From assembly GCF_000421465.1 (NCBI RefSeq), contig NZ_ATXB01000001.1, forward strand, positions 1,674,001 to 1,738,000: DNA of 64,000 nucleotides, read 5' to 3'. The position numbers and the translations under genes were made by a program. Under the pieces are notes generated by a model. It did not search any database. It was not told where the DNA came from and saw only the letters and a list, made by a program, of their open reading frames with translations. Source of the stretch: Methylohalobius crimeensis 10Ki. GTDB taxonomy: Bacteria; Pseudomonadota; Gammaproteobacteria; Methylococcales; Methylothermaceae. Positions 50,065 through 59,819 of this stretch are shown here, one piece after another (positions within the stretch are counted from its first letter, which is position 1; every line of letters begins with the position of its first letter).

Positions 50065-51120
50065 ATGTCAGTGCCTGACTGGGACACGTCCGGTATTCGA
50101 AAATCCTCGCTCGAAAATAATGGGGTCAAAGTACGGGCTCCGGCACGTTTGCACTTGGGGTTTCTCGATCTGGGCAGCCACTTGGGGCGGCGCTTCGGCA
50201 GTATCGGTGTGACTTTGGAGTCGATCGCCACCGAGGTTGAAGTGCTGCCGGCGCCGAGCTTTTCGGTGACCGGACCGGGGGCAGCTAGGGTCGCCGATGT
50301 GGCCCGGCTTTTGTGCAAACAGTTGAATTTGCCGGACCGGGTGCATATTCGCATGACCTCCCAGATTCCCCCGCATGCGGGGCTGGGCTCCGGAACCCAG
50401 CTCGCTTTGGCAGTGGGTAGCGCTTTGGCGCGTTTCTGGGGAAGCCGCGTGGACTTGCGTCGGATAGCCTGGAGGGCGGATCGCGGAACACGCTCCGGGA
50501 TCGGCATCGCCGCCTTCGAAGGCGGCGGATTCATCCTGGACGGGGGCAGCGCTGAGGATACCTTGACGCCACCGCTGCTGACGCGCTTGACGGTACCGGA
50601 AAACTGGCGTTGGCTTTTGATCTTCGACGAGCGTTTCCAAGGCTTGTCCGGCCAGCGAGAAGTGCAAGCCTTTCGTGAGTTGCCGCCTTTTTCCCGTCGA
50701 ACGGCGGCCGACTTATGCTATCAGATTGTGCTCCAAGGCTTGCCGGCATTGGCGGAAAATCGCTACGACGATTTCTGCGAGACACTCGCCGCCGTGCAAA
50801 GGGCCAACGGGGATTATTTTTCTCCCGCCCAGGGGGGACGCCATGCCAGCCGCGATGTGTCCGCCGTACTCGAATGGCTGGAACGCCAAGGTTGGAGGGG
50901 TGTGGGGCAAAGTTCATGGGGGCCGACCGGCTTTTGTTTATTGCCCGGGCCTGAAACGGCCGAGCAGGTTAAGGCGGCCCTGGAAAAGCACTTTGCCGGA
51001 TGGAACGGGTTGCGTTTCCAAGTGGTCCGATCGCGTAACCGCGGCGCGGAGATTTTGCGCCCAGATTCGAAACGTTCCTCTGGTGACATAGCAACCACGG
51101 TCGAAGCCTTGTCCGGTTGA
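50065..51120 (+). CDS. mptG: Beta-ribofuranosylaminobenzene 5'-phosphate synthase (H4MPT biosynthesis)
   Basis: 351-residue GHMP-kinase-fold enzyme that joins p-hydroxy/aminobenzoate to PRPP with loss of CO2, the first dedicated step of H4MPT synthesis. The GHMP motif is TSQIPPHAGLGSGTQLALAVG, with ARLHLGFLDLGSHLGRRFGSIGV at the start as in family members. First gene of the C1 cluster, 107 bases after the RND pump. The ATG at 50065 has no strong ribosome site, and the conserved part begins near residue 21, so a later start is possible. Confidence 0.9.
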   Translation: MSVPDWDTSGIRKSSLENNGVKVRAPARLHLGFLDLGSHLGRRFGSIGVTLESIATEVEVLPAPSFSVTGPGAARVADVARLLCKQLNLPDRVHIRMTSQIPPHAGLGSGTQLALAVGSALARFWGSRVDLRRIAWRADRGTRSGIGIAAFEGGGFILDGGSAEDTLTPPLLTRLTVPENWRWLLIFDERFQGLSGQREVQAFRELPPFSRRTAADLCYQIVLQGLPALAENRYDDFCETLAAVQRANGDYFSPAQGGRHASRDVSAVLEWLERQGWRGVGQSSWGPTGFCLLPGPETAEQVKAALEKHFAGWNGLRFQVVRSRNRGAEILRPDSKRSSGDIATTVEALSG

Positions 51121-52256
51121 ACGGGGTTTTTTTGGTCATCGGCCAGTCTACCCGGATGATGGCTCAGTCGGTTCGGCGTGGGGGTGGGTTACCGATCTCC
51201 GTGGATCTTTTCGCCGATCTGGATACCCGCGCCGCCAGTCATGCGTGGTATCGGTTGCCCTCCAAAAACGGTCGTATTGAGCCGGAATCCCTGGAGCGCG
51301 TGGTGGAAACCGCGTTGGCCGACCATCGCCCCGAGGGGTGGATTTACGGAAGCGGTTGCGATGCCTTGACAGATCAGATCGAAAAGATTGCCCGGCGGTG
51401 TCCCCTTTACGGAAATCGGCCCGAAGTGGCACGGATCTGTACCCGGCCTCGCCAGTTTTTTCCCTTGCTCGATCGCTTGGCGATTCCCTATCCGGAAATT
51501 CATTGGTTACCGCCGACCTTGGAATCGAATGGCTCCGATCGATATCCGAATTGGTTGGTTAAGCGAGGCGGGGAAGGCGGACGCGGTGTGAGCGTCTGGC
51601 AAGGAGAACGGCGGGTCGAAGGGTATTGCCAACGCCGCCTGGAGGGGCCAGTCTATTCCTTGGTGTTTCTCGCCGGAAAAGGGCGGGTGTGGTGGTACGG
51701 GTTTAACAGGCTTTATCAGGCGGATTATAATGCGGGCAATCCGTTCCTGTTCGCGGGGGCGATTAACCGGGCTGTCTTGCCCGCCGAGGCGGAGGCGACG
51801 ACTCTGGCATATGCGCGCAGGCTCAGCGCCGCGTTGGATTTGCGCGGCATCGGGGGGCTGGATTTTATGTTGGAAGGGGAATCTCCCCGGGTACTGGAGC
51901 TCAACCCCCGCCCCGGCGCGGCCCTGGGTTTGTGGGATACGGCTTGGCCGGCGGGATTGATGACGGCTCAGATCCAAGTCTGTCAAGGCAAGCCGGCGGT
52001 GGGTTTTAGGCCGGTGCCGGTGAGCGGATTTCGAATCGTGTTTGCGCAGCGCCGGTTTAGGTTGGCGCCCTGCCGTTGGCCAAGTTGGTGTGCCGATTTG
52101 CCACCGGCCGGAACGGAAATGGCCCCGGGGACGCCGGTTTGCAGCGTGACCGCTTCCGGCGGTTCGGTGACGGCGGTGGAAGCGCGCCTGAAAGCGCGGG
52201 AATTATGGGTGAAGCAGCGATTGCTGGATCATTTGGATGAGAGTGTGGAGAGGTAA
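51117..52256 (+). CDS. ATP-grasp protein of the H4MPT gene cluster
   Basis: 379 residues. The ATP-grasp core is seen in [16 protein letters not shown] (nucleotide-binding loop) and [28 protein letters not shown] (metal ligands Asp/Glu/Asn). Proteins of this kind are standard members of methylotroph H4MPT/methylofuran clusters, but the reaction is not established; a carboxylate-amine ligation in cofactor tailoring is expected. It overlaps the previous gene by 4 bases. Confidence 0.85.
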   Translation: MNGVFLVIGQSTRMMAQSVRRGGGLPISVDLFADLDTRAASHAWYRLPSKNGRIEPESLERVVETALADHRPEGWIYGSGCDALTDQIEKIARRCPLYGNRPEVARICTRPRQFFPLLDRLAIPYPEIHWLPPTLESNGSDRYPNWLVKRGGEGGRGVSVWQGERRVEGYCQRRLEGPVYSLVFLAGKGRVWWYGFNRLYQADYNAGNPFLFAGAINRAVLPAEAEATTLAYARRLSAALDLRGIGGLDFMLEGESPRVLELNPRPGAALGLWDTAWPAGLMTAQIQVCQGKPAVGFRPVPVSGFRIVFAQRRFRLAPCRWPSWCADLPPAGTEMAPGTPVCSVTASGGSVTAVEARLKARELWVKQRLLDHLDESVER

Positions 52257-52263
52257 CACAGGA

Positions 52264-53238
52264 ATGACAGAGATAGCGCAGGTCCGTATCAACGACAATA
52301 CTCGCCCCTTGGTGGAAGCCTTGGTGAGGGACGCCAATAAATTGCGGCTGAAGATATCCCGTCTGGGTAACGGCGTCACCCTGGTGGACGCTGGCATCGA
52401 GGTCGACGGCGGTTTGGAGGCGGGAAGGCGGATCGCCGAGATTTGCATGGGAGGACTGGGGAGCGTGACCTTGGCGCATACCGCCGTGACGCCGGGGTGG
52501 CCCCTGCGGGTCAACGTCCATGCCACCGATCCGGTGCTGTCTTGCCTGGGCAGCCAGTACGCCGGTTGGAGCCTCTCCCACGGAAAAGGCAAGGACGCCT
52601 TCTATGCCTTGGGTTCCGGACCGGCGCGGGCCTTATGTGTGAAGGAGCCCTTGTTCAAGGAGCTCGATTATCAGGATCAAGCGGACACCACGGTGCTGGT
52701 GATGGAAGTGGACAAACAACCACCGCTGGAATTGCTCGATCGGGTCGCCGCCGACTGCGGCGTGATGCCGGAGGGGCTGACGGTGATTTTAACTCCCACC
52801 TCCAGTCTCGCCGGCGGTCTGCAGGTGGTGGCGCGGGTGCTCGAGGTGGCCATGCATAAGGCGCATGAATTGCATTTTCCGCTGAAAAACATCGTCGACG
52901 GATCGGGCAGCGCACCGGTTCCGCCGCCGGCCCCCGATTTCATGACCGCCATGGGCCGGACCAACGATGCCATTCTGTTCGCGGGTCAGGTGCAATTGTT
53001 CGTCAAGGGGCCGGACGAGGAGGCCGAGAATTTGGCGCGCAATCTACCCAGCTCCACTTCGCGCGATTACGGCAAGCCGTTCGCCCAGGTCTTCAAGGAA
53101 TACGACTACGATTTTTTTAAGATCGACCCCATGCTGTTCAGTCCCGCCAATGTGATCGTCACCGCGGTCGATTCCGGCCGTAGCTTCCGTTGCGGTGAAT
53201 TGGACGAAGACCTTTTGGCCCGTTCGTTCGGGGCATGA
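52264..53238 (+). CDS. mch: Methenyl-H4MPT cyclohydrolase
   Basis: Interconverts methenyl- and formyl-H4MPT in formaldehyde oxidation. The 324 residues begin [19 protein letters not shown] and contain the conserved [38 protein letters not shown] and [17 protein letters not shown] 52264 has ACAGGA before it; the upstream in-frame extension to 52237 is not in the family. It lies 7 bases after the ATP-grasp gene. Confidence 0.97.
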   Translation: MTEIAQVRINDNTRPLVEALVRDANKLRLKISRLGNGVTLVDAGIEVDGGLEAGRRIAEICMGGLGSVTLAHTAVTPGWPLRVNVHATDPVLSCLGSQYAGWSLSHGKGKDAFYALGSGPARALCVKEPLFKELDYQDQADTTVLVMEVDKQPPLELLDRVAADCGVMPEGLTVILTPTSSLAGGLQVVARVLEVAMHKAHELHFPLKNIVDGSGSAPVPPPAPDFMTAMGRTNDAILFAGQVQLFVKGPDEEAENLARNLPSSTSRDYGKPFAQVFKEYDYDFFKIDPMLFSPANVIVTAVDSGRSFRCGELDEDLLARSFGA

Positions 53239-54134
53239 AGCCGCGCTACGCCATTATTACCGACGATCCCGGCTGGCACGGGGCGCGGCTTCGGGAAGCG
53301 CTGTTCGAGCGGGGCTGTGAAGCGGTATGCCTCGCTTTGAGTCAGGGACGATTGGAGACCTTGCCAGGGCGTCCGTCGGTGGTGTTTCCGGGGTTCGAGA
53401 CCGAGCCTCCGTCGGGGGTCTTCGTACGCGGAATCAACGGCGGCTCGCTGGAACAACTCATTCTCCGCTTGGATCTGTTGCACGGCTTCGAATTGGACGG
53501 GATCAAGGTCTACAATCCGCCGCGGGCGATCGAACAGAGCGTGGATAAAGGGATGACCAGTGTCTTGTTGGCTCGGAGCGGCATTCCGACGCCACCCGCC
53601 TGGATCACTTCGGATCCTGCCGAAGCCCGAGCCATTGTTCGAGCGGAACTGCTCCGCGGGTATTGGATGGTGAGCAAACCCTTGTTCGGTTCCCAGGGAG
53701 ACGGCGTGGAACGCCACACCGATTTGGATTCCCTGGAGGCCCTCCAGCCCGCCGGCGATGTCTATTATCTGCAGCGCTACGTCGGTCAGAGTCCCGCTTG
53801 GGATTGGCGGGTCTTCGTGATTGCCGGAAAGGCGGTCGCAGGGATGGTCAGACGGGGGATGGATTGGCGTACCAACGTGGCGCAAGGAGGCCGCCCCGAA
53901 TTGGCCCGGTTGGATAAGCCACTGATGAAACTGGCAGAGGATTCGGCGCAAGCATTGCGTCTCGATTACGCCGGGGTCGATATCATCCGCGATGCCGAGG
54001 ACCGCTATTGGGTGTTGGAGGTAAACGCCATTCCGGCTTGGAAGGGATTGCAGAGTGTGGCCGGTTTGGATATGACACGACTTTTAGTGGAGGATTTTTT
54101 AACCCATTGCCAACCCTTGCGCCGAACCGGATGA
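53235..54134 (+). CDS. RimK-like glutamate ligase of the H4MPT cluster
   Basis: 299-residue ATP-grasp ligase of the RimK family, related to archaeal MptN/CofF that add glutamate to H4MPT or F420. Seen are [20 protein letters not shown] (nucleotide loop), [20 protein letters not shown] and [27 protein letters not shown] (metal ligands), with substrate loop [17 protein letters not shown]. It most likely adds glutamate to the H4MPT side chain, as methylotroph dephospho-H4MPT differs from the archaeal form. The ATG overlaps the mch stop. Confidence 0.88.
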   Translation: MKPRYAIITDDPGWHGARLREALFERGCEAVCLALSQGRLETLPGRPSVVFPGFETEPPSGVFVRGINGGSLEQLILRLDLLHGFELDGIKVYNPPRAIEQSVDKGMTSVLLARSGIPTPPAWITSDPAEARAIVRAELLRGYWMVSKPLFGSQGDGVERHTDLDSLEALQPAGDVYYLQRYVGQSPAWDWRVFVIAGKAVAGMVRRGMDWRTNVAQGGRPELARLDKPLMKLAEDSAQALRLDYAGVDIIRDAEDRYWVLEVNAIPAWKGLQSVAGLDMTRLLVEDFLTHCQPLRRTG

Positions 54135-55024
54135 CGATTTCTCGGGCCGACTTGGAAGACGCCTACTTGGAAGCCTGCGCCTTGGATGTGGAGGCATTCA
54201 AACCGGGCAACGTCAGTGTATATGCTTCCGGCCACGACATGACCCCGGAGGATTTTTATCGCAGCGCCCGGATCAGCGCCCTCCCTATCTGCGATTCCAC
54301 TCTTTCCTTAGGAGAAAAAGTCTATCGAGCCGTAGAAGCTACCCGCGAGGCGGTCGGGTGCAACACCAACTTGGGAATCGTGCTTCTGGCAGCTCCCCTG
54401 ATAGAGGCGGTTCAATCGCTTTCCGAAGGTGGTCTAAGGGAGCGATTGCGCGCTGTCATCGCGGCTACAAGCCGGACGGACGCCGATTGGGTATACCGGG
54501 CGATTCGCCTTGCCGAACCGGGCGGCTTGGGTAAAGTCGGTCGAGAAGACGTTCATTGCCCGCCCTCGGTGACCTTATTGGAGGCGATGGAATTGGCCAA
54601 AGATTATGACCGAATCGCCTTTAACTATACTTTTGCCTATCGGGATATTTATGAATTGGCGATTCCCGGTTATCATGATGCAGTTTATCGATGGGGGAGT
54701 GAACGCTTGGCCACGGTGGCGGTGTTTGCGGCTTTGTTGCGCCGCATTCCCGATAGCCATGTTGAGCGCAAATTCGGCCGGCGTTATACAGGGATCATTA
54801 CGACCAGGATGGCCTATTTGGAACGGAAATTATCACAATCTGCCGACCCTGAGAGGGTTCTAGCGGAGATCGGAAAGATCGACGAGGAGTTCAAGGCGGC
54901 AGGCATCAATCCCGGCACAACGGCCGATTTGATGGTTGCGACCTTATTGGCCGTGCGCTTGGAAAAACTAACATCCTTGAGTCGTTCAAGGATGGTTGGA
55001 GCAGGTGGGAACTGGGTTCCTTAA
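54131..55024 (+). CDS. CitG-like (triphosphoribosyl-dephospho-CoA synthase family) protein of the H4MPT cluster
   Basis: 297 residues from ATG 54131, overlapping the ligase stop. CitG family features are DVEAFKPGNVSVYASGHDM, TNLGIVLLAAPLIEAV and GLGKVGREDVH. Proteins of this group occur in methylotroph H4MPT clusters and are required there for cofactor formation or C1 growth. They probably catalyse a phosphoribosyl-type transfer, but the reaction is not established. The in-frame extension upstream to 54008 lies inside the ligase gene. Confidence 0.87.
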   Translation: MTISRADLEDAYLEACALDVEAFKPGNVSVYASGHDMTPEDFYRSARISALPICDSTLSLGEKVYRAVEATREAVGCNTNLGIVLLAAPLIEAVQSLSEGGLRERLRAVIAATSRTDADWVYRAIRLAEPGGLGKVGREDVHCPPSVTLLEAMELAKDYDRIAFNYTFAYRDIYELAIPGYHDAVYRWGSERLATVAVFAALLRRIPDSHVERKFGRRYTGIITTRMAYLERKLSQSADPERVLAEIGKIDEEFKAAGINPGTTADLMVATLLAVRLEKLTSLSRSRMVGAGGNWVP

Positions 55025-55108
55025 TGCTCGATTGGGGAGAGCAAAATGTCGTTAATCCAGAAAATCTTTTCTCTATTTTCATCGTCAACCAAAGAGGAAA
55101 CAATAGGA

Positions 55109-55621
55109 ATGATAAAAGTCAATAAAATGCTGATTGGAGAGTCCCTGAAGGGCGAAGGCAACGAAGTGGCGCATATCGACCTGCTCATCGGCCCCCGCGG
55201 CAGTGCCGCAGAAACCGCTTTCGCCAGTTGCCTGACCAATAACAAGGCAGGTCATAGTGCCCTGTTGGCGGTGGTGGCTCCCAACCTGATGTGCAAACCG
55301 GCGACCGTCATGTTCAACAAAGTGACGATCAAGAACGGCAAGCAGGCGACTCAGATGTTCGGTCCGGCCCAACGGGGCGTGGCCATGGCGGTGACCGAAT
55401 GTGTCGAGGATGGAACGATTCCTTTGGAAGAAGCCGATGATCTCTTCATTTGTGTTGGCGTGTTTATCCATTGGCTGGCCGAGGACGATGCCAAGATTCA
55501 GGACTACAACTACGAAGCTACCAAGGAATCCATCCAGCGTGCGGTAGCGAGCGAACCGTCGCCGGGCGAAGTGGTGGAAAAGGCAAGAACCGTCCATCAT
55601 CCTTTTGCGGCTCACGATTAA
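55109..55621 (+). CDS. fae: Formaldehyde-activating enzyme Fae
   Basis: Condenses formaldehyde with H4MPT to methylene-H4MPT, the entry step of C1 oxidation. The 170 residues from ATG 55109 align with methylotroph Fae: [22 protein letters not shown] (catalytic His in AHID), [33 protein letters not shown] and [13 protein letters not shown]. An in-frame ATG at 55046 with a good GGGGAG site would add 21 residues not seen in the family. ATG 55109 has GAGGAA eight bases upstream. Confidence 0.97.
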   Translation: MIKVNKMLIGESLKGEGNEVAHIDLLIGPRGSAAETAFASCLTNNKAGHSALLAVVAPNLMCKPATVMFNKVTIKNGKQATQMFGPAQRGVAMAVTECVEDGTIPLEEADDLFICVGVFIHWLAEDDAKIQDYNYEATKESIQRAVASEPSPGEVVEKARTVHHPFAAHD

Positions 55622-55646
55622 TCGTTGCGCCTGAAACGATAGCTAT

Positions 55647-56318
55647 TCAGTTAGGGGTTTCAGGACGAATAGAGCCGTCGTGCAGGGCGCTGGCTATCAG
55701 CGCCCTGCCAATGCCGAGTGATTTTAGGCGGGCCAGATCCAGCGGATCGCGAATCCCTCCCGCGGCGATCCAGGATTTGGCGGGATGCTGTTGCCTGAAA
55801 TCCTCTAGCCGCCGCCAGTCCGGTCCGGAGCGGCTGCCGACCCGGTCCAAGGTCATCACGATCACCGAGGAAGGCCAGTAGGCCGCTTCTTGCAATAAAT
55901 CGCGAGGACCGTATAAGCCCGTTGTTCCGAAATCCAAAGACAAAATCCAGGAATATGCGGCCCAGGGAGCAATTGCGGTTTTCCAATCCGCGCCGAGCGA
56001 TTCGCTTCCGATGACTGGCGTAATGGTCGGAGTCGGTCGAAGCGGCGGCCATCCGCGATCGACCCAAAGGTGAAGACGGGGAAATCGTTGCCGGATGCGC
56101 GAAATAATTATACCGTTATCTCCCGTTTTTAATAAAGCATCCAAATCCGCAAGATACAGAATTTCAAAAGGATGCAAATCCAGAAAAGCCGATACCACCG
56201 AGAGCGGATTGCTGTCGGAACACAACGGCGTTCTCAGAGGACGGTAATGCCGACGTTGGCCGTGTCTCGCCATGACCGCCTCACCGCTACGAATATCTAG
56301 CACCGGAATCAGCTCCAT
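55647..56318 (-). CDS. HisA-like TIM-barrel protein of the H4MPT/methylofuran cluster
   Basis: 223 residues resembling phosphoribosyl-formimino isomerase HisA: MELIPVLDIRSGEAVMARHG at the start (catalytic Asp region), YLADLDALL, LSLDFGTTGLYG (second Asp) and WIAAGGIRDPLDLARLKSLG. HisA-like proteins are regular members of methylotroph C1 clusters; a role in cofactor synthesis, not histidine synthesis, is inferred. The ATG at 56318 has GGAG nine bases upstream. It is divergent from the ATP-grasp gene with 13 bases between start codons. Convergent with fae. Confidence 0.85.
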   Translation of the reverse strand: MELIPVLDIRSGEAVMARHGQRRHYRPLRTPLCSDSNPLSVVSAFLDLHPFEILYLADLDALLKTGDNGIIISRIRQRFPRLHLWVDRGWPPLRPTPTITPVIGSESLGADWKTAIAPWAAYSWILSLDFGTTGLYGPRDLLQEAAYWPSSVIVMTLDRVGSRSGPDWRRLEDFRQQHPAKSWIAAGGIRDPLDLARLKSLGIGRALIASALHDGSIRPETPN

Positions 56319-56331
56319 CGTTTCCAACTCC

Positions 56332-57321
56332 ATGAATATCCTCTTATTTGAATATCTTACCGGTGGCGGTATGGGAGAGGGGTACTTGTCTTCTCCCGAA
56401 CTGACGCGGGAGGGGGAAATCATGCTGACCGCGCAGATCGAAGACCTGACCGGAATGCCCCTCGGCGTGATGTACGATCGGCGTTTACCGCTCCCTTCCA
56501 TCCTGACAGGTGATGATCCGACGGCAAAAATTTGGACCGTCGACGGGGATTTTGAAACAACTTGGCGAGCCGCCTTGGATTGGTCGGATGTCGTCTGGGT
56601 CACGGCGCCGGAAACCGGCCAGATATTAGCCCATTTGAGCCGCCAGGTGTTAGAGAGAAACAAACTATTACTCGGATCTCATCCTCAAGCGATTGATTTG
56701 ACCGCGGATAAGTTGCGAACCTTAGATTTGCTCGACAAGGCCGGCGTGGAATCCGTTCCTACTTGGACCTTGGGGGAATTTACCGGTCAGGTGGCCCCTC
56801 CGTGGGTGGTTAAACCCCGCTATGGGGTAGGGTGCGAGGGCATGCATTTGATAAGCGAATTGTCCCAATTGAACCGCTTTCCCCGAGACTGGCTGCTGCA
56901 ACCCTTCCTGGAGGGCGCGCCTTTAAGCATAAGCGCTATTTTCGCCGAGGGAAGCGGGGTGTTCCTCAGCGGTAATCGGCAACGGTTCCAAAACGAAGGA
57001 GGGGCGTTTCGTTTACTCGGATGCGAGGTCAACGCTTTTCAAGATTCCCAGGGTTATTGGCAGAAGTTGTGCGATCGAATCGCCGCCGCCGTGCCGAATT
57101 TGTGGGGTTATGCGGGAGTGGATGTGGTGGTCTCAAAAAAGCACGCTTGGGTGTTGGAAATCAACCCCCGTCTGACGTTGTCTTATGCCGGTGCCTCAAA
57201 AGCCTTGGGAGAACCCATAGGGGAATGGATCGTCGCCTTGGGCCAGGGGGACATGACGTTAGCGGAAATAGCTCGTAGGCGATCGAAAATCGTCGGAAAA
57301 ACCGTATCGGTGAAAGCATGA
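56332..57321 (+). CDS. MfnD-like ATP-grasp ligase (methylofuran biosynthesis)
   Basis: 329 residues. N terminus MNILLFEYLTGGGMGEGYLS, nucleotide loop WVVKPRYGVGCEGMHLI, metal site YAGVDVVVSKKHAWVLEINPR with the LTLSYAG tail. Archaeal MfnD joins glutamate to tyramine in methanofuran synthesis, and this homolog with MfnF- and MfnE-like neighbours points to the same step for methylofuran. The ATG at 56332 sits in a CATG that also contains a possible minus-strand start. The frame opens at 56272 but the family starts here. Confidence 0.85.
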   Translation: MNILLFEYLTGGGMGEGYLSSPELTREGEIMLTAQIEDLTGMPLGVMYDRRLPLPSILTGDDPTAKIWTVDGDFETTWRAALDWSDVVWVTAPETGQILAHLSRQVLERNKLLLGSHPQAIDLTADKLRTLDLLDKAGVESVPTWTLGEFTGQVAPPWVVKPRYGVGCEGMHLISELSQLNRFPRDWLLQPFLEGAPLSISAIFAEGSGVFLSGNRQRFQNEGGAFRLLGCEVNAFQDSQGYWQKLCDRIAAAVPNLWGYAGVDVVVSKKHAWVLEINPRLTLSYAGASKALGEPIGEWIVALGQGDMTLAEIARRRSKIVGKTVSVKA

Positions 57322-58358
57322 ATCATGTGGTGGGCTGGGATGTGGGCGGCGCGCATTTGAAAGCAGCATTGGTAAGCGAGGGACGCAGCCGGGCCATCTG
57401 GCAAGTGGCTTGTCCGCTTTGGCAAGGGTTGATGTCTTTGGACCATGCCATCGATAAGGTGAAAACCAACTTGCCCATCGATTGTGTGCATGGGGTGACC
57501 ATGACCGGCGAAATGGTCGATCTCTTCGATGATCGTTCCATCGGCGTGCAAACGCTGTTGGAACGCTTTTCCAAGAAGATCGGTCTGCAGCGTTGCTTCG
57601 TGTTTCAAGACGGGGTATTTATACCGTTATCTAATTTCAATTCAAAAAATCATAAAAAAATAGCCTCCAAAAATTGGCAGATCAGCGTTTCCTATCTGGC
57701 CCAACTGGAAAAAAACGCTTTGCTAATCGACATCGGCAGTACGACGTGTGACATCTTATCTGTCCGAAATCATCATCCCGTTGCAAGAGGGCATGACGAT
57801 TTCACCCGTCAGCGCTACGATGAACTGATATACATGGGTGTTGTCAGAACACCTTTGATGGCTTTGTCCGAGCAGGTGCCTTTTCAGGGAGAAAGGGTGC
57901 CTTTAATGGCAGAGCATTTCGCCACCATTGGAGACGTTTATCGAATTCTTAATTTACTGCCGGAAAAAGCGGATCACGCCGAAACCGCCGACGGGAAGCC
58001 CAAAACAAAAGCCGCCAGCATGCAGCGCCTTGCCCGAATGATCGGCCTTGACCGGGACGATGCCCCAATCGAGGCTTGGGAAGAGCTCTCCCGATATCTC
58101 CATGAAATCCAACTGCAACGCCTTGTCCGCGCCTGCTTATACCACCTTTCACGGGACCCATCCAATCGACCGATTCTGGTGGGTGCGGGAGTAGGGCGCT
58201 TTTTAGTCGAAGAGATGGCAAAAAGACTAGGATTGGAATATCGGGACTTCAACACGTATTTCAAACAGGATCTCAATCTTGGGGCCGGGCTTTCCGCGGC
58301 CGATTGTGCTCCCGCCGCTGCAATTGCCTGTTTACTCGAAAGCCGCTTACAAACATAG
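57318..58358 (+). CDS. MfnF-like H4MPT-linked C1-transfer protein (hydantoinase fold)
   Basis: 346 residues in the H4MPT-linked C1-transfer pathway family that includes archaeal MfnF. ASKHA/hydantoinase features are VVGWDVGGAHLKAALV (phosphate 1), ALLIDIGSTTCDILSV (phosphate 2) and VGAGVGRFLVEEMAKRLG. MfnF couples the furan amine to the tyramine-glutamate moiety in methanofuran. The ATG overlaps the MfnD-like stop by ATGA. An AT-richer patch occurs around 57630-57670 (NSKNHKKIASKNW), a variable loop. Confidence 0.88.
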   Translation: MNHVVGWDVGGAHLKAALVSEGRSRAIWQVACPLWQGLMSLDHAIDKVKTNLPIDCVHGVTMTGEMVDLFDDRSIGVQTLLERFSKKIGLQRCFVFQDGVFIPLSNFNSKNHKKIASKNWQISVSYLAQLEKNALLIDIGSTTCDILSVRNHHPVARGHDDFTRQRYDELIYMGVVRTPLMALSEQVPFQGERVPLMAEHFATIGDVYRILNLLPEKADHAETADGKPKTKAASMQRLARMIGLDRDDAPIEAWEELSRYLHEIQLQRLVRACLYHLSRDPSNRPILVGAGVGRFLVEEMAKRLGLEYRDFNTYFKQDLNLGAGLSAADCAPAAAIACLLESRLQT

Positions 58359-58418
58359 CTGTAGCAGCCGATTCTTGTTAAGATTTTTGTAACAAAGCTG
58401 CGTTCAAATCGAGTCTTC

Positions 58419-59819
58419 ATGGATTCGCCCTATCTAATATCCGAACTGCCTTACCTGGAAGATAGTAGCGAGCTGTTTGCCCAATGGGCTCAGGAGCCTT
58501 GGGCTATATTTCTGGATAGCGGTCGCCCTCGAATCGAGCAGGGTCGATATGACATCCTAGCGGCTCGCCCGTCGGCCACCCTGGTCACTCGGGGCAATCT
58601 TACCGAAATCCGTAACTCCGACGGTATCCGACTGTCGCCAGAGGATCCTTTCAAGTTGCTCCGGGAGATTCTGGGGGAACCTGCCGAGGGAATGCCTGAC
58701 TTACCGTTCTGCGGCGGAGCTTTGGGTTATTTCTCTTATGACCTGGCCAGGCGCTTGGAGAACCTTCCTCAAACCACCCTGGATCCGGGTAATATCCCTG
58801 AAATGGCGGTCGGGATTTACGATTGGGCCGTGGTGGTGGACCACCGGGAAAGACAAACCTATCTGGTCGCCCGCTCCACGCCCGCCACGCGCAAAATATG
58901 GCCGGAATTGCAACAAAGCTTGCGCCATCCCTTTCCTCGAATCAGCAGAACCGGTTTTTGCCTGCAATCCCCGATCCGTTCCAATCTTAGCTGGGATGCT
59001 TACGCGCACGCATTCGCCAAGATTCAACACTATATCCAGGAAGGCGACTGCTATCAGGTCAACTTTGCCCAGCGCTTCGAGGCGAAAGCGGCCGGCGATC
59101 CTTGGCGGGTTTATCAAGACTTACGACGGGAAAACCCGGCGCCGTTCGGAAGTTTTTTGCGCCTCCCTCAACTCGGCATTCTCAGTTCCTCCCCGGAGCG
59201 TTTTTTGCGGGTTCGAGAGGGCAAGGTCGAGACCAAGCCGATCAAGGGAACGCGCGCCCGGCGATTGTCACCGGAGGAAAACCTTTTCCAGATCGGCGCC
59301 TTGACCGAAAGCGCCAAGGATCGGGCCGAAAACCTAATGATCGTCGATTTGCTGCGCAATGATTTAAGCAAGACCTGCCAACTGGGTTCGGTCAAAGTTC
59401 CTGAACTGTTCCAAGTGGAAAGCTTCGCCACCGTCCATCATTTGGTCAGCACGGTGGTGGGAGAGTTGAAGGAAGATTGCCATAGCCTGGACCTGTTGCG
59501 CGGTTGCTTCCCCGGGGGCTCCATCACCGGCGCGCCCAAAATACGCGCCATGGAGATCATTGAAGAGTTGGAGTCAATTCGGCGCGGGATCTACTGCGGC
59601 GCCATCGGGTATATCGGCTTCGACGGCAACATGGATACCAATATCGCCATTCGAACCTTGGTGCATGCCGATCGGAGTATCCATTTCTGGGCCGGGGGCG
59701 GTATCGTGGCGGATTCCGACGCAAAACGGGAATATCAGGAGAGCTTCGATAAAGCGTCGGCTTTGATTCAGGTGTTATCCCGCTTCGGCATTACTTCCGC
59801 CGATCATGTGGGTGGTTAA
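58419..59819 (+). CDS. pabB: Aminodeoxychorismate synthase component I PabB
   Basis: 466 residues: N-terminal domain (about 1-140) and chorismate-binding domain (about 195-455) with NFAQRFEAKAAG, PIKGTRARR, DLLRNDLSKTCQLGSV, FATVHHLVSTV and GGSITGAPKIRAMEII. It makes aminodeoxychorismate for p-aminobenzoate, the precursor used by beta-RFAP synthase as well as folate. Its place within the C1 cluster suggests dedication to H4MPT. Its end overlaps the kinase gene by 14 bases. Confidence 0.94.
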   Translation: MDSPYLISELPYLEDSSELFAQWAQEPWAIFLDSGRPRIEQGRYDILAARPSATLVTRGNLTEIRNSDGIRLSPEDPFKLLREILGEPAEGMPDLPFCGGALGYFSYDLARRLENLPQTTLDPGNIPEMAVGIYDWAVVVDHRERQTYLVARSTPATRKIWPELQQSLRHPFPRISRTGFCLQSPIRSNLSWDAYAHAFAKIQHYIQEGDCYQVNFAQRFEAKAAGDPWRVYQDLRRENPAPFGSFLRLPQLGILSSSPERFLRVREGKVETKPIKGTRARRLSPEENLFQIGALTESAKDRAENLMIVDLLRNDLSKTCQLGSVKVPELFQVESFATVHHLVSTVVGELKEDCHSLDLLRGCFPGGSITGAPKIRAMEIIEELESIRRGIYCGAIGYIGFDGNMDTNIAIRTLVHADRSIHFWAGGGIVADSDAKREYQESFDKASALIQVLSRFGITSADHVGG

